Part shown: positions 25,993 through 33,451 of the stretch, piece after piece
How positions within the stretch are numbered: the stretch's first letter is position 1
How the letters are laid out: every line of letters starts with the position of its first letter
Assembly (NCBI RefSeq): GCF_000484535.1
Contig: NC_022600.1
Span: forward strand, 496,001 to 560,000
Direction: 5' to 3'
Source of the DNA: Gloeobacter kilaueensis JS1
Lineage (GTDB): Bacteria > Cyanobacteriota > Cyanobacteriia > Gloeobacterales > Gloeobacteraceae
DNA length: 64,000 bases
Program-made: the position numbers and the translations under genes
Notes under the pieces: generated by a model
The model's input: only the letters and a program-made list of their open reading frames with translations
What the model was told of the DNA's origin: nothing
The model's database searches: none

Positions 25993-26982
25993 ATGACCTA
26001 CCAATCCGTCGTCACCGGCGCTGCCGGATTTATCGGTTCTCACCTGTGCGAGCGCCTGCTCGCCGAAGGACATCAAGTAACGGGCATCGACAGCTTCACC
26101 GATTACTACGACCCGGCGCTCAAGTGGCGCAACCTGACGACTGCCCTTGCCCATCCCAACTTCCGCTTGATCCAGGCGGACCTGCTCGATCTTGACTGCG
26201 CAGAACTGTTGCGCGACGTCGATTATCTCTTTCACCAGGCCGCCCAGGCCGGGGTGCGCGCCAGTTGGGGAGCGAACTTCCATCACTACTCCCACAACAA
26301 CATCGACGCCACCCAGGTGCTGCTCGAAGCCGCCCGCACCTCCCGCCAGTTGCGCCGCTTCGTCTTTGCCTCCACCTCGTCGATCTACGGCGACGCCGAG
26401 ACGTTTCCGACCGCCGAGACGGTCGCTCCCCGGCCCGTCTCGCCCTACGGGATCACCAAGCTGGCCGCCGAGCGCCTCGGGCAGCTGTACTGGGAAAATT
26501 TTGGCGTGCCCTTCGTGGCCCTGCGCTACTTTTCGGTCTATGGCCCCCGCCAGCGGCCAGACATGGGCTTTCACAAGTTCATCCGCTCGATTCTGGCGGG
26601 CCGGGAAATCGAAGTCTACGGCGACGGCCAGCAGACCCGCGACTTTACCTACGTCCTTGACATCGTCGAAGCGAATCTGCTCGCCGCCCTTGCGACGGGC
26701 CCGGTAGGGGGAGAAGTGATCAACGTCGGCGGCGGCAACCGCGTCGTGCTGAGCGAGGTGCTCGATTTGTTAGGCTCGCTTACCGGGCTGCCGGTTTATC
26801 GCCGCCAGCAAAATTGCCAGGCAGGCGATGCCCGCCACACCGCCGCCGATATCACCAAGGCCCAGAAGTTGCTGGGTTTTGCGCCCCGCTACGATCTCGC
26901 CCTCGGCCTCGCCCATCAGATCGCAAGCCTCAAACCCGCAGGCGAGCTGGTGCGCGTCGCATCCCTGGTCGGAGCAGCCTGA
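25993..26982 (+). CDS. NAD-dependent epimerase, UDP-glucuronate 4-epimerase-like
   Basis: A 329-residue extended SDR with GAAGFIGSHL, FASTSSIYG, the catalytic YGITK motif and LRYFSVYGPRQRPDM, which resembles UDP-glucuronate/UDP-glucose 4-epimerases. The latter motif, with DMGFHKFI after it, is typical of the UDP-GlcA 4-epimerase group (family knowledge). It starts after the wbpI terminator, with 26 bases separating it from the nucleotidyltransferase gene, and so belongs to a separate small unit. Confidence 0.82.
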   Translation: MTYQSVVTGAAGFIGSHLCERLLAEGHQVTGIDSFTDYYDPALKWRNLTTALAHPNFRLIQADLLDLDCAELLRDVDYLFHQAAQAGVRASWGANFHHYSHNNIDATQVLLEAARTSRQLRRFVFASTSSIYGDAETFPTAETVAPRPVSPYGITKLAAERLGQLYWENFGVPFVALRYFSVYGPRQRPDMGFHKFIRSILAGREIEVYGDGQQTRDFTYVLDIVEANLLAALATGPVGGEVINVGGGNRVVLSEVLDLLGSLTGLPVYRRQQNCQAGDARHTAADITKAQKLLGFAPRYDLALGLAHQIASLKPAGELVRVASLVGAA

Positions 26983-27008
26983 AACGTTGTTTAGGAGTGA
27001 AAGCCTGT

Positions 27009-27908
27009 ATGAGAGCCTATATCCTCGCCGCCGGCAACGGCAGCCGCCTGCGCCCCCTTACCGACCGGCTGCCCAAGCCGATGGTGCCCTTGATGAACCG
27101 GCCCCTGATCTCGCATCTGGTCGATCACATCCGGCCCCACGTCGATGCCTTGCGCCTGAACGTCTCCTACAACAAAGCGCCGCTCATCGCCTATCTGCAG
27201 ACCCAGCCGGGGGTGAGCTACTACGACGAGGGCGAGAAGCCCCTCGGCTCAGCGGCGACGATCGCCCGAGAGCGGGCCTACTGCAGCGCGGATCTGACCC
27301 TGGTGAGCTGCGGCGACCTGCTGTGCAACTGGGACATCGAGCAGATGGTCGCCTTTCACACCCAGCGCAACGCCCTTGTCACCGTCGCCGTGCGCAGGGT
27401 GGCCGACCCGCGCCGCTACGGCGTCGTGGTGAGCGATGCCCAGCAGCGGATCACCCGCTTTGTCGAAAAGCCCCAACTGCCGCCCAGTTCGCTGATTAGT
27501 TGCGGCATCTATCTATTTTCACCGGAGCTATTTGCGCACTGGAACGACCAGTGGCGCGACATCGGCGGCGACCTGCTGCCGGATCTGGTGGCGGCAAACC
27601 TGCCGGTCTACGCCTGGTCGATGGACGCTACGGCCTGCTGGAGCGACATCGGCAATCCGACGAGCTACCTGGAAGCGCACCTGCAGCTCACCGGCGGCAC
27701 CAACACGATCGCCCCCGAAGCGCAGATCGACCCGCAGGCGGTGCTCGAGCGCTCTGTGGTGGGAGCCGGGGCAATCATCGCCGGCCCCTCGCGCCTCGAG
27801 CGCTGCGTGGTCTGGCCGGGGGCCGTTGTGCAGGGGTTAACCCTGAGGGACAGCATCGTCACCCCCGAAGCGGTGGTAGCGGTGCAGAGGGTCTGCCAGG
27901 CGGTCTGA
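27009..27908 (+). CDS. Sugar nucleotidyltransferase with C-terminal beta-helix tail
   Basis: The 299-residue protein begins with AAGNGSRLRPLTDRLPKPMVPL, the nucleotide-binding and uridylyl/guanylyl transfer signature, followed by VSCGDLLCNWD as the metal-binding region and FVEKPQ. Residues ~240-299 look like hexapeptide turns. Proteins of this kind include mannose-1-phosphate guanylyltransferase and glucose/GlcNAc-1-P transferases; the nucleotide and sugar cannot be fixed. It ends the polysaccharide locus and is followed by a strong hairpin facing psaD. Confidence 0.82.
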   Translation: MRAYILAAGNGSRLRPLTDRLPKPMVPLMNRPLISHLVDHIRPHVDALRLNVSYNKAPLIAYLQTQPGVSYYDEGEKPLGSAATIARERAYCSADLTLVSCGDLLCNWDIEQMVAFHTQRNALVTVAVRRVADPRRYGVVVSDAQQRITRFVEKPQLPPSSLISCGIYLFSPELFAHWNDQWRDIGGDLLPDLVAANLPVYAWSMDATACWSDIGNPTSYLEAHLQLTGGTNTIAPEAQIDPQAVLERSVVGAGAIIAGPSRLERCVVWPGAVVQGLTLRDSIVTPEAVVAVQRVCQAV

Positions 27909-27934
27909 AACAGCAATAAAACCGAATACAAGAC

Positions 27935-27969
27935 GCCGGGGGCGCAGCGTTCGCTGCGCCCCCGGCTTT
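27935..27969. terminator. Hairpin terminator between convergent genes
   Basis: Perfect 15-bp arms (27935-27949 and 27952-27966) flank TT, with a short TTT after the stem. It lies between the nucleotidyltransferase stop and the convergent psaD stop, so it may serve both. Confidence 0.75.
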
Positions 27970-27982
27970 GCTGCGAGTATTT

Positions 27983-28417
27983 TTAAACGTCGTAGGTGCC
28001 CTTGCCGGTGAACTTGACATCGACCGGGTTGGGGTTGTCGCCGATCTTGCGCGGCACGTAACCCACCGGTTCGCGGCCAGGGTTGGATTTTTCGGAGGCG
28101 ACACCGTCCATCGGAAAAATCAGCACCTGCTCGCCGTCCGGAAAGACGCGGTAGATCTTGGAGTCGCGGATCTTGAAGTTGGCGACCAGCTGCCGGTGCA
28201 GGGCGTGGCACTGCTCCTTGCGGGCGAGGTAGAGGACGTTTGTACCCGCCACCATCGTCGCCGCACCGCCGGTGGGCATCTCGAAGACCTGCTCCTCTTT
28301 GCTGTTCCAGACGATTAAATACTTTTCTTCGGTCTGTGCGCTGCGGAGCAACCCTCCGGTGCTGCCACCGAAAAGGGGCGTGCTACCACCGAAAGGCAAC
28401 TCCCTGACGTCCGCCAT
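27983..28417 (-). CDS. psaD: Photosystem I subunit II (PsaD)
   Basis: The 144-residue protein matches PsaD: an N-terminal [18 protein letters not shown], the core [29 protein letters not shown], and the C-terminal [16 protein letters not shown]. PsaD sits on the stromal/cytoplasmic face of photosystem I and helps dock ferredoxin. A GGAG sequence precedes the ATG. The gene is transcribed divergently from petN, from which it is separated by 176 bases that must contain both promoters. Confidence 0.97.
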   Translation of the reverse strand: MADVRELPFGGSTPLFGGSTGGLLRSAQTEEKYLIVWNSKEEQVFEMPTGGAATMVAGTNVLYLARKEQCHALHRQLVANFKIRDSKIYRVFPDGEQVLIFPMDGVASEKSNPGREPVGYVPRKIGDNPNPVDVKFTGKGTYDV

Positions 28418-28593
28418 AGCCTGGTTTCTCCTCCTGTATGGGGTTCATCATAGGCGCGGCCAGATCGCGCTGGCAAGGGCTTTGCAGCCTTTTGCCCCCC
28501 GGCGGGAGTAAAGAAATATGTCGGGAGATGGGCGGTCGGTCCCTTGGTTTGTAACTATGGCATGATAAATCTGTAACGTTCTGTATTGCTTCG

Positions 28594-28677
28594 ATGGCCA
28601 CAATCGGTTGGGTTTCGCTGCTGACTTTCTTCGTCGTCTCGATCGCTCTGGTGGTCTGGGGGCGCAACGGTTTTTAA
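28594..28677 (+). CDS. petN: Cytochrome b6f complex subunit VIII (PetN)
   Basis: A 27-codon open frame encodes a single membrane helix ending VVWGRNGF, the invariant C-terminus of PetN, after an N-terminal MATIGWVSLL. PetN is a tiny integral subunit needed for a stable b6f complex. The neighbourhood (psaD, cp12) is photosynthetic. The next gene begins 6 bases downstream. Confidence 0.93.
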   Translation: MATIGWVSLLTFFVVSIALVVWGRNGF

Positions 28678-28683
28678 GAAGCG

Positions 28684-28878
28684 ATGATCGAGCAGGCTCT
28701 CATCGTCGTTTTATTTGGGCTGCTGCTGGCAATCACCGGTGGTGTCGTCTATCTAAGCTGGATAGAGTTTCGAGACCGCAGACGGCGAAAGGCAAACAAG
28801 TCGGTGGCCCCCCCGCCGCCACCGGCTCGCCGCCAGGGCAAGAATAAGCCAAAAGGCAAGACAAGGGGCGGGCGCTGA
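28684..28878 (+). CDS. Small single-helix membrane protein with basic tail
   Basis: The 64-residue product has one N-terminal helix (about residues 4-26) followed by RDRRRRK, a Pro-rich linker and a Lys/Arg-rich tail. It starts 6 bases after petN and ends just before a strong terminator, so it is almost certainly co-transcribed with petN. No family is recognised; a role in b6f or membrane organisation is only suggested by position. Confidence 0.65.
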   Translation: MIEQALIVVLFGLLLAITGGVVYLSWIEFRDRRRRKANKSVAPPPPPARRQGKNKPKGKTRGGR

Positions 28879-28883
28879 ACAAC

Positions 28884-28912
28884 AAAAAAGCAGGCAAGTA
28901 GCCTGCTTTTTT
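28884..28912. terminator. Bidirectional terminator
   Basis: Arms AAAAAAGCAGGC and GCCTGCTTTTTT around AAGTA give a stem with an A-tract on one side and a T-tract on the other, serving both the petN unit and the convergent cp12 gene. Confidence 0.92.
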
Positions 28913-28936
28913 GTAGATAGTACTGGAGGACAATAC

Positions 28937-29164
28937 TTAGTCTTCGTAGATCCGGCACTCGATCGCATCCGGATTGTCGGCGCAGTAGCTCTGCAGAGAA
29001 TTAGGCTTTTTCTCTTTGCTCTGGACGTGGGAGGCAGCGGCCTGCACTTCTTCAACAGCGTCCCAGGCAGCTGCGCACTGGGGAGAACCATCGCCGTTGA
29101 TCGAGCAGATCTGCTTGGCCTCGGCTTTTTCTTGTTCGATCAGCTTGTCATAATCAGTCGTCAT
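28937..29164 (-). CDS. CP12 regulatory protein
   Basis: A 75-residue protein with both CP12 cysteine pairs (Cys20/Cys30 and Cys61/Cys70), the central AWDAVEEV motif and a C-terminus NPDAIECRIYED. Oxidised CP12 bridges GAPDH and phosphoribulokinase and shuts down the Calvin cycle in the dark. It is mostly hydrophilic and expected to be disordered when reduced. The gene ends at a shared bidirectional terminator and lies among photosynthesis genes. Confidence 0.95.
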   Translation of the reverse strand: MTTDYDKLIEQEKAEAKQICSINGDGSPQCAAAWDAVEEVQAAASHVQSKEKKPNSLQSYCADNPDAIECRIYED

Positions 29165-29237
29165 GGTTTCGCCTTCATGAATCAGGACAGCTTGCTAGCC
29201 CTGTGCGCCTCTCAGTATGACTGAGGGGCCGGCTCAC

Positions 29238-29822
29238 TCAGTCATTCATAACATTTTCTTGAGGGTTTGCGGCTACTTCCTGGGACGGAGAAGGGATGTC
29301 CACGAGAATCTGGGCGTAGCTTTTCACTTCCTGCCAGGCCGGATCGAGGCCAAGTTCTCCCTCGAAGCTGCGGATAGTGGCCTGGGCCGATTCACGATCG
29401 GTTCCGAGCACTTCCAGTTCGACGAACGGTTGATCCGGCAGGGCGTCGAGGTCATCGATGACGATTTCGGCCTGCTCGGCAATTTTCCAGACCGAGCGCG
29501 TCCGGCGCATCGCTGGGAGCGGCTCGATGGTGAGCAGTTCGACGAGGTGACGGGCCGCCTCGAAGGCCGCCCCCTCGATGGGCACCTCGTACTCTGGGCG
29601 AATCCGGATGCCGTCGCTGCTCAATTGGGTCGGGCCTTTGGCGATGAGCTTTGTGCTCTCGCCGCTGGTGCGCAGGCGCAGGTAGTGCTTCTGGGCGCTG
29701 GTAAAGCCGTGGACGTCCTCCTCGCGCAACCGCCGGGCGGCTCCGTAACGCTCGACGAGGCGCTTTTCCAGCAGGGGCCGCTGTTCGGGAGGAAGCCGAT
29801 ATTTCTTTTCGATTTCAAACAT
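29238..29822 (-). CDS. CYTH-domain protein (triphosphate tunnel fold)
   Basis: The 194-residue protein opens with the CYTH signature FEIEKKY and continues with alternating charged strands such as HYLRLRTSG, IRPEYEVPI and PFVELEVLG, which line the triphosphate tunnel. Members include thiamine triphosphatases, inorganic triphosphatases and class IV adenylate cyclases. The substrate cannot be assigned. It lies 73 bases beyond cp12 on the same strand. Confidence 0.85.
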   Translation of the reverse strand: MFEIEKKYRLPPEQRPLLEKRLVERYGAARRLREEDVHGFTSAQKHYLRLRTSGESTKLIAKGPTQLSSDGIRIRPEYEVPIEGAAFEAARHLVELLTIEPLPAMRRTRSVWKIAEQAEIVIDDLDALPDQPFVELEVLGTDRESAQATIRSFEGELGLDPAWQEVKSYAQILVDIPSPSQEVAANPQENVMND

Positions 29823-29879
29823 GCCGGTGTGTCAGGCTCACGAGTACCAGTATGGCCCGCGAGCCTGACCTCACCTGGG

Positions 29880-31217
29880 TTAGAAGCCAAAGAAATCGCC
29901 GATGTCGTCGGCCACATCCCCGACTGCATCGCCCACATCGCTTACCGCGTCGCCCACGTCGTCGGCTACATCCCCGACAGCGTCACCTACATCGTCGGCC
30001 ACATCGCCGACCGCACCGCCAATGTCGTCGGTAAAGTCGCCGACACCTGAGAACACATCGCCAAAACCGCCGCCGATGCCGGAGAAAATATCTTCGGCTC
30101 CTGAAAAAGCGTCACCCAGCCCGTCGGAGAAAAAGTCCGTCGCCTCCCCAAGGCCGTCGGAGAGAAAGTCCGTCGCTTCTCCCAGGCCATCGGAGAAGAC
30201 ATCGCCCACGTCTCCCACAGTGTCCCAGGCGGCGTTGCCCAGGCCGTCCGCTACATCCCAGGCCGCTTCACCCGCGCCGCTCGCCACATCCCAGGCCGCA
30301 CTACCGGCACCACTCGCCACATCCCAGGCCGCACCGCCGATGTCGCCGTCGGCCAGATCCGATCCGGCATCGCCAAATCCATCGATCAGATCGCCCACGC
30401 CGTCACTGACGCCGCCGATCGCGTCGCCCACGCCGGAGCCGATACCGGCGACGGCATCGCCCACGAAGTCGGGAGCCGGAACACTCAGATCAAAGTTGAG
30501 GTCCGCACCGAGGCCGAGGGCCAGACCCAGATCGCCGCCCAGCTGCAGGTTGCCGTCTTCATAACCCGCATCGAAGCCGATCTGCGCTCCGACTCCGGCG
30601 ATCACCGAAGCGCCGTAGTCGCCCGTAACGCCCCCGACATCGAAGCCCGCATCGAAACCGGCACTTGCCCCGGCCATCGCTCCCGCGTCGGCAGAAAAAT
30701 AAGCATTCTCGCCGTCGAGGGCAAAACCGGCACCGGCCTGGGCGCTGGCTCCCGCTTCGGCTTCGCCCTCAGCGTGGCCGCTTGCGATCTCGGTGCCACC
30801 GAAGGACAGCGTACCGTCGGCGCTGGCCGAAGCGCTCGCCTCGGCGGAAGCACTCGCCTCCGCTTCGCCGTAGATGCCGCTGGAAGAAAATCCGCCCTGG
30901 GCACCGGCCTCCGCTTCGGCGGAGATGGCCGCCTGGGCGCTCGCCTGCCCGGCGAGGCTCGCATCGCCGTAGGCAAGACTGCCCTCGGCTTCGGCGTAGG
31001 CGGAAGCTCCGGCAGCTACTCCGGTATGGGCGGCAAATTCGCCGCTATCACCTGTGAAGCTGCCCTCGGCTTCGGCGCTGCCCTGGCCATAGACGGCTGC
31101 CCCGGCTCTCGCCTCGCCCTCGGCCTCGATGCCGCCAAAATTGCTGCGGCCCTCGGTGCGGGTAGAGGCGGCTTCTCGAAAATTAAAATCTGCGCGGTTC
31201 CGGTCATTCGCTGCCAT
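29880..31217 (-). CDS. Ala/Gly/Asp-rich low-complexity protein with 11-residue repeats
   Basis: The 445-residue product is very poor in Lys, Arg and Cys and very acidic. Its first half is Ala/Glu/Ser/Gly-rich (EAEASASAEASASAS region). Its second half is built from ~11-residue units: four tandem AAWDVASGAG-like copies, then FLSDGLGEATD-like copies, then VGDVADDVGDA-like copies, ending DFFGF. The ATG at 31217 has a GAGGA ribosome-binding site, so 24 upstream codons were dropped. There is no signal peptide. Function unknown; 11-mer repeats often form amphipathic surface-binding helices. Confidence 0.75.
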   Translation of the reverse strand: MAANDRNRADFNFREAASTRTEGRSNFGGIEAEGEARAGAAVYGQGSAEAEGSFTGDSGEFAAHTGVAAGASAYAEAEGSLAYGDASLAGQASAQAAISAEAEAGAQGGFSSSGIYGEAEASASAEASASASADGTLSFGGTEIASGHAEGEAEAGASAQAGAGFALDGENAYFSADAGAMAGASAGFDAGFDVGGVTGDYGASVIAGVGAQIGFDAGYEDGNLQLGGDLGLALGLGADLNFDLSVPAPDFVGDAVAGIGSGVGDAIGGVSDGVGDLIDGFGDAGSDLADGDIGGAAWDVASGAGSAAWDVASGAGEAAWDVADGLGNAAWDTVGDVGDVFSDGLGEATDFLSDGLGEATDFFSDGLGDAFSGAEDIFSGIGGGFGDVFSGVGDFTDDIGGAVGDVADDVGDAVGDVADDVGDAVSDVGDAVGDVADDIGDFFGF

Positions 31218-31318
31218 GAAAGAATCCTCAAAGGGGGTGTGGTTGCCTGTGTCAGCTAATAGGCTGAAATGGATGCGAGTATGCGGCACACTTGTAAAGA
31301 AGTTCTAAGGGCACGCTC

Positions 31319-32194
31319 ATGGGTCTGCTGGTCAACTACAACGGCACGATTGCACCGGAGGCGAGCGTTTCGGTGCTCGATCGCAGCTTTTTGTACGGCG
31401 ATGGCGTCTACGAGGTGACCCGCACCCTCGCTGGCCGCCCGGTTGCTCTAGGAGAACACCTGGAGCGGCTGCGGGCCTCGGCGCGCTATCTCTACCTGGA
31501 TGTGCCCTGGAGCGACGCGCAGATCGAAGCGCAGGTCGAGCGCACCCTGGAGGCTGCCGACAATGCCGAGTCCTATATTCGGATCGTCGTGAGCCGGGGC
31601 GCAGAAGAAGAGATCAGCCTCCTGCCCGGCCCGGAGATTGCGCCCGCGCTGGTGATCGTCGTCCGGGCGATTGCCGCTGAGCCCGTCCTCGACGAGCGGG
31701 GCGTACAACTGGTAGTGGTGCCCCGCCTGCGCAACGACGCCGAGGCGCTCTCCCCTGCGGCCAAGACCGGCAACTACCTCAACAACATCCTTGCCCTCAT
31801 CGAAGCGCGCCAACTGGGGGCCGACGACGCGGTGCTCCTTAACCGCCGGGGCGAACTGACCGAGGCGACCACCAGCAACCTCTGGCTGGTGCGCGAAGGT
31901 GTCGTGCTCACCCCTGCTACCGGTGCGGGCATCCTGCACGGCATCACCCGCCACTTTTTGCTGGAGTTGCTCTCGCAGTGGCAACTGCCCCACACCGAGA
32001 CGACCCTGCACCGCGAAGATCTCTATACAGCGGACGAAGCGTTCTTGAGTTCGTCGGTGCGGCTGATTGCCCCGGTGCGCCGCTTCGACGACTATCTACT
32101 GCCCGCCTGCCCCGGAGCGCTCACCCGGCGGCTCTGGCAGGGTCTACTTGACAAGCTGCGCGCCTCGGTGGGCGTGGAAGCCGTATCCATCTGA
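31319..32194 (+). CDS. Class IV PLP aminotransferase (IlvE / aminodeoxychorismate lyase family)
   Basis: A 291-residue fold-type IV PLP enzyme with DRSFLYGDGVYEV near the N-terminus, a KTGNYLNNI segment whose Lys binds PLP, and the family signature ELTEATTSNLWLV. Both branched-chain aminotransferases and aminodeoxychorismate lyases show these; the latter or a D-amino acid transaminase are equally possible. It is transcribed away from the low-complexity protein gene, with about 100 bases between them holding both promoters. Confidence 0.85.
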   Translation: MGLLVNYNGTIAPEASVSVLDRSFLYGDGVYEVTRTLAGRPVALGEHLERLRASARYLYLDVPWSDAQIEAQVERTLEAADNAESYIRIVVSRGAEEEISLLPGPEIAPALVIVVRAIAAEPVLDERGVQLVVVPRLRNDAEALSPAAKTGNYLNNILALIEARQLGADDAVLLNRRGELTEATTSNLWLVREGVVLTPATGAGILHGITRHFLLELLSQWQLPHTETTLHREDLYTADEAFLSSSVRLIAPVRRFDDYLLPACPGALTRRLWQGLLDKLRASVGVEAVSI

Positions 32195-32436
32195 AAAACA
32201 AAAAGTCAAAAAATCGCTGCAATCCGCTCCAGAAGAGCGTTTGCAAAACTGTATCCTTGTCGAACATTTTGAAAAATGTCCCGGTAGCATCAGGATGGCA
32301 CCCAAACTACCAGCCAGTCCCTCAGCCTCGCCGTAGCAGATCGCAGCGAACCACCAGGAGGACCACTTTTGGGCCTTCATTGGATTTCAGGTAAAGAGAA
32401 TAACAGGTGCAGAATCTCCCCATCCACGAACAGTTT

Positions 32437-33420
32437 CTAGATCAAGACCACGGCAGAACCTTTGATTCGGCCCCTGCGCACCGCCTCCAGAGCTTCGTTG
32501 GTCTGGGAGAGTGCAAATTCGGTGACTTCGGAGCGCACCGGTATCTGGGGAGCGAGGGCGAGAAATTCTGTCGCGTCCTGCCGGGTCAGGTTGGCGACCG
32601 AGCGCAGCGTCCGCTCCTCCCACAGCCAGGCGTAGGGAAAGCCCGGTATATCGCTCATGTGGATGCCCGCGCAGATGACCGCTCCGCCTCGGGCCAGAGC
32701 CTGCAGCGCCTGGGGTACCAGCGCTCCCACCGGCGCAAAGATAATTGCAGCGTCAAGTTTTTCGGGCGGCAGCTGGTCGGAGCCACCTGCCCAGACGGCC
32801 CCGAGGCTGCGGGCGAACGCCTGGCCCGCTGCATCTCCCGGTCGGGTAAAGGCGTAGACCCGGCGGCCCTGGTAGCTCGCTACCTGGATCTGGATGTGGG
32901 CCGAAGAACCAAAGCCGTAGAAGCCGATCGTTTCGGCTTCGCCGGTCATCTTGAGCGAGCGGTAGCCGATGAGCCCCGCACATAAAAGCGGAGCCACCTG
33001 CAGGTCGGGGTAGCCCTCCGGCAACGGGCAGACATAATCCTGGTGGGCGACGGTGTACTCGGCGTAGCCGCCGTCGATCTGATAGCCGGTGAAGCGGGCG
33101 TTGTCGCAGAGGTTTTCGCGCCCACTCCGGCAGTAGCGGCAACTGCCGTCGGTCCAGCCCAGCCAGGGCACCCCGACCCGATCGCCGGGCTTAAAGCGCG
33201 TAACTTTTGCGCCGAGCGCCTCGACGGTGCCCACGATCTGGTGGCCGGGAATGAGGGGCAACCTGGGATCGTTCAGCTCGCCTTCTACGATGTGCAGGTC
33301 GGTGCGGCAGACGCCACAGGCATGAACGCGGATGCGCACCTCATCGCTTGCGGGAATCGGAACGGGCAGATCCTGCTCCTGCAGGGGTTGACCCGGCCTG
33401 ACCAGTACCATCGCCCGCAT
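32437..33420 (-). CDS. Zinc-type alcohol dehydrogenase (MDR family)
   Basis: The 327-residue protein has the catalytic-zinc cysteine in HACGVCRTDLH, GHQIVG, the structural-zinc lobe CRYCRSGRENLC and a Rossmann region GFYGFGSSAH. It oxidises alcohols or reduces aldehydes with NAD(P); the substrate is unknown. The ATG at 33420 has a strong GGAGGGGAG site and gives the conserved N-terminus, so the upstream in-frame region is not coding for this protein. It lies 31 bases after the M13 peptidase. Confidence 0.87.
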   Translation of the reverse strand: MRAMVLVRPGQPLQEQDLPVPIPASDEVRIRVHACGVCRTDLHIVEGELNDPRLPLIPGHQIVGTVEALGAKVTRFKPGDRVGVPWLGWTDGSCRYCRSGRENLCDNARFTGYQIDGGYAEYTVAHQDYVCPLPEGYPDLQVAPLLCAGLIGYRSLKMTGEAETIGFYGFGSSAHIQIQVASYQGRRVYAFTRPGDAAGQAFARSLGAVWAGGSDQLPPEKLDAAIIFAPVGALVPQALQALARGGAVICAGIHMSDIPGFPYAWLWEERTLRSVANLTRQDATEFLALAPQIPVRSEVTEFALSQTNEALEAVRRGRIKGSAVVLI

Positions 33421-33451
33421 CGCGTTTCTCCCCTCCGGTTGTCCTTTCTTC

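Noticed and set aside
32264-32279. ACATTTT-GA-AAAATGT inverted repeat
   Set aside because: A short AT-rich dyad in a convergent gap, with no promoter or gene orientation to make use of it.
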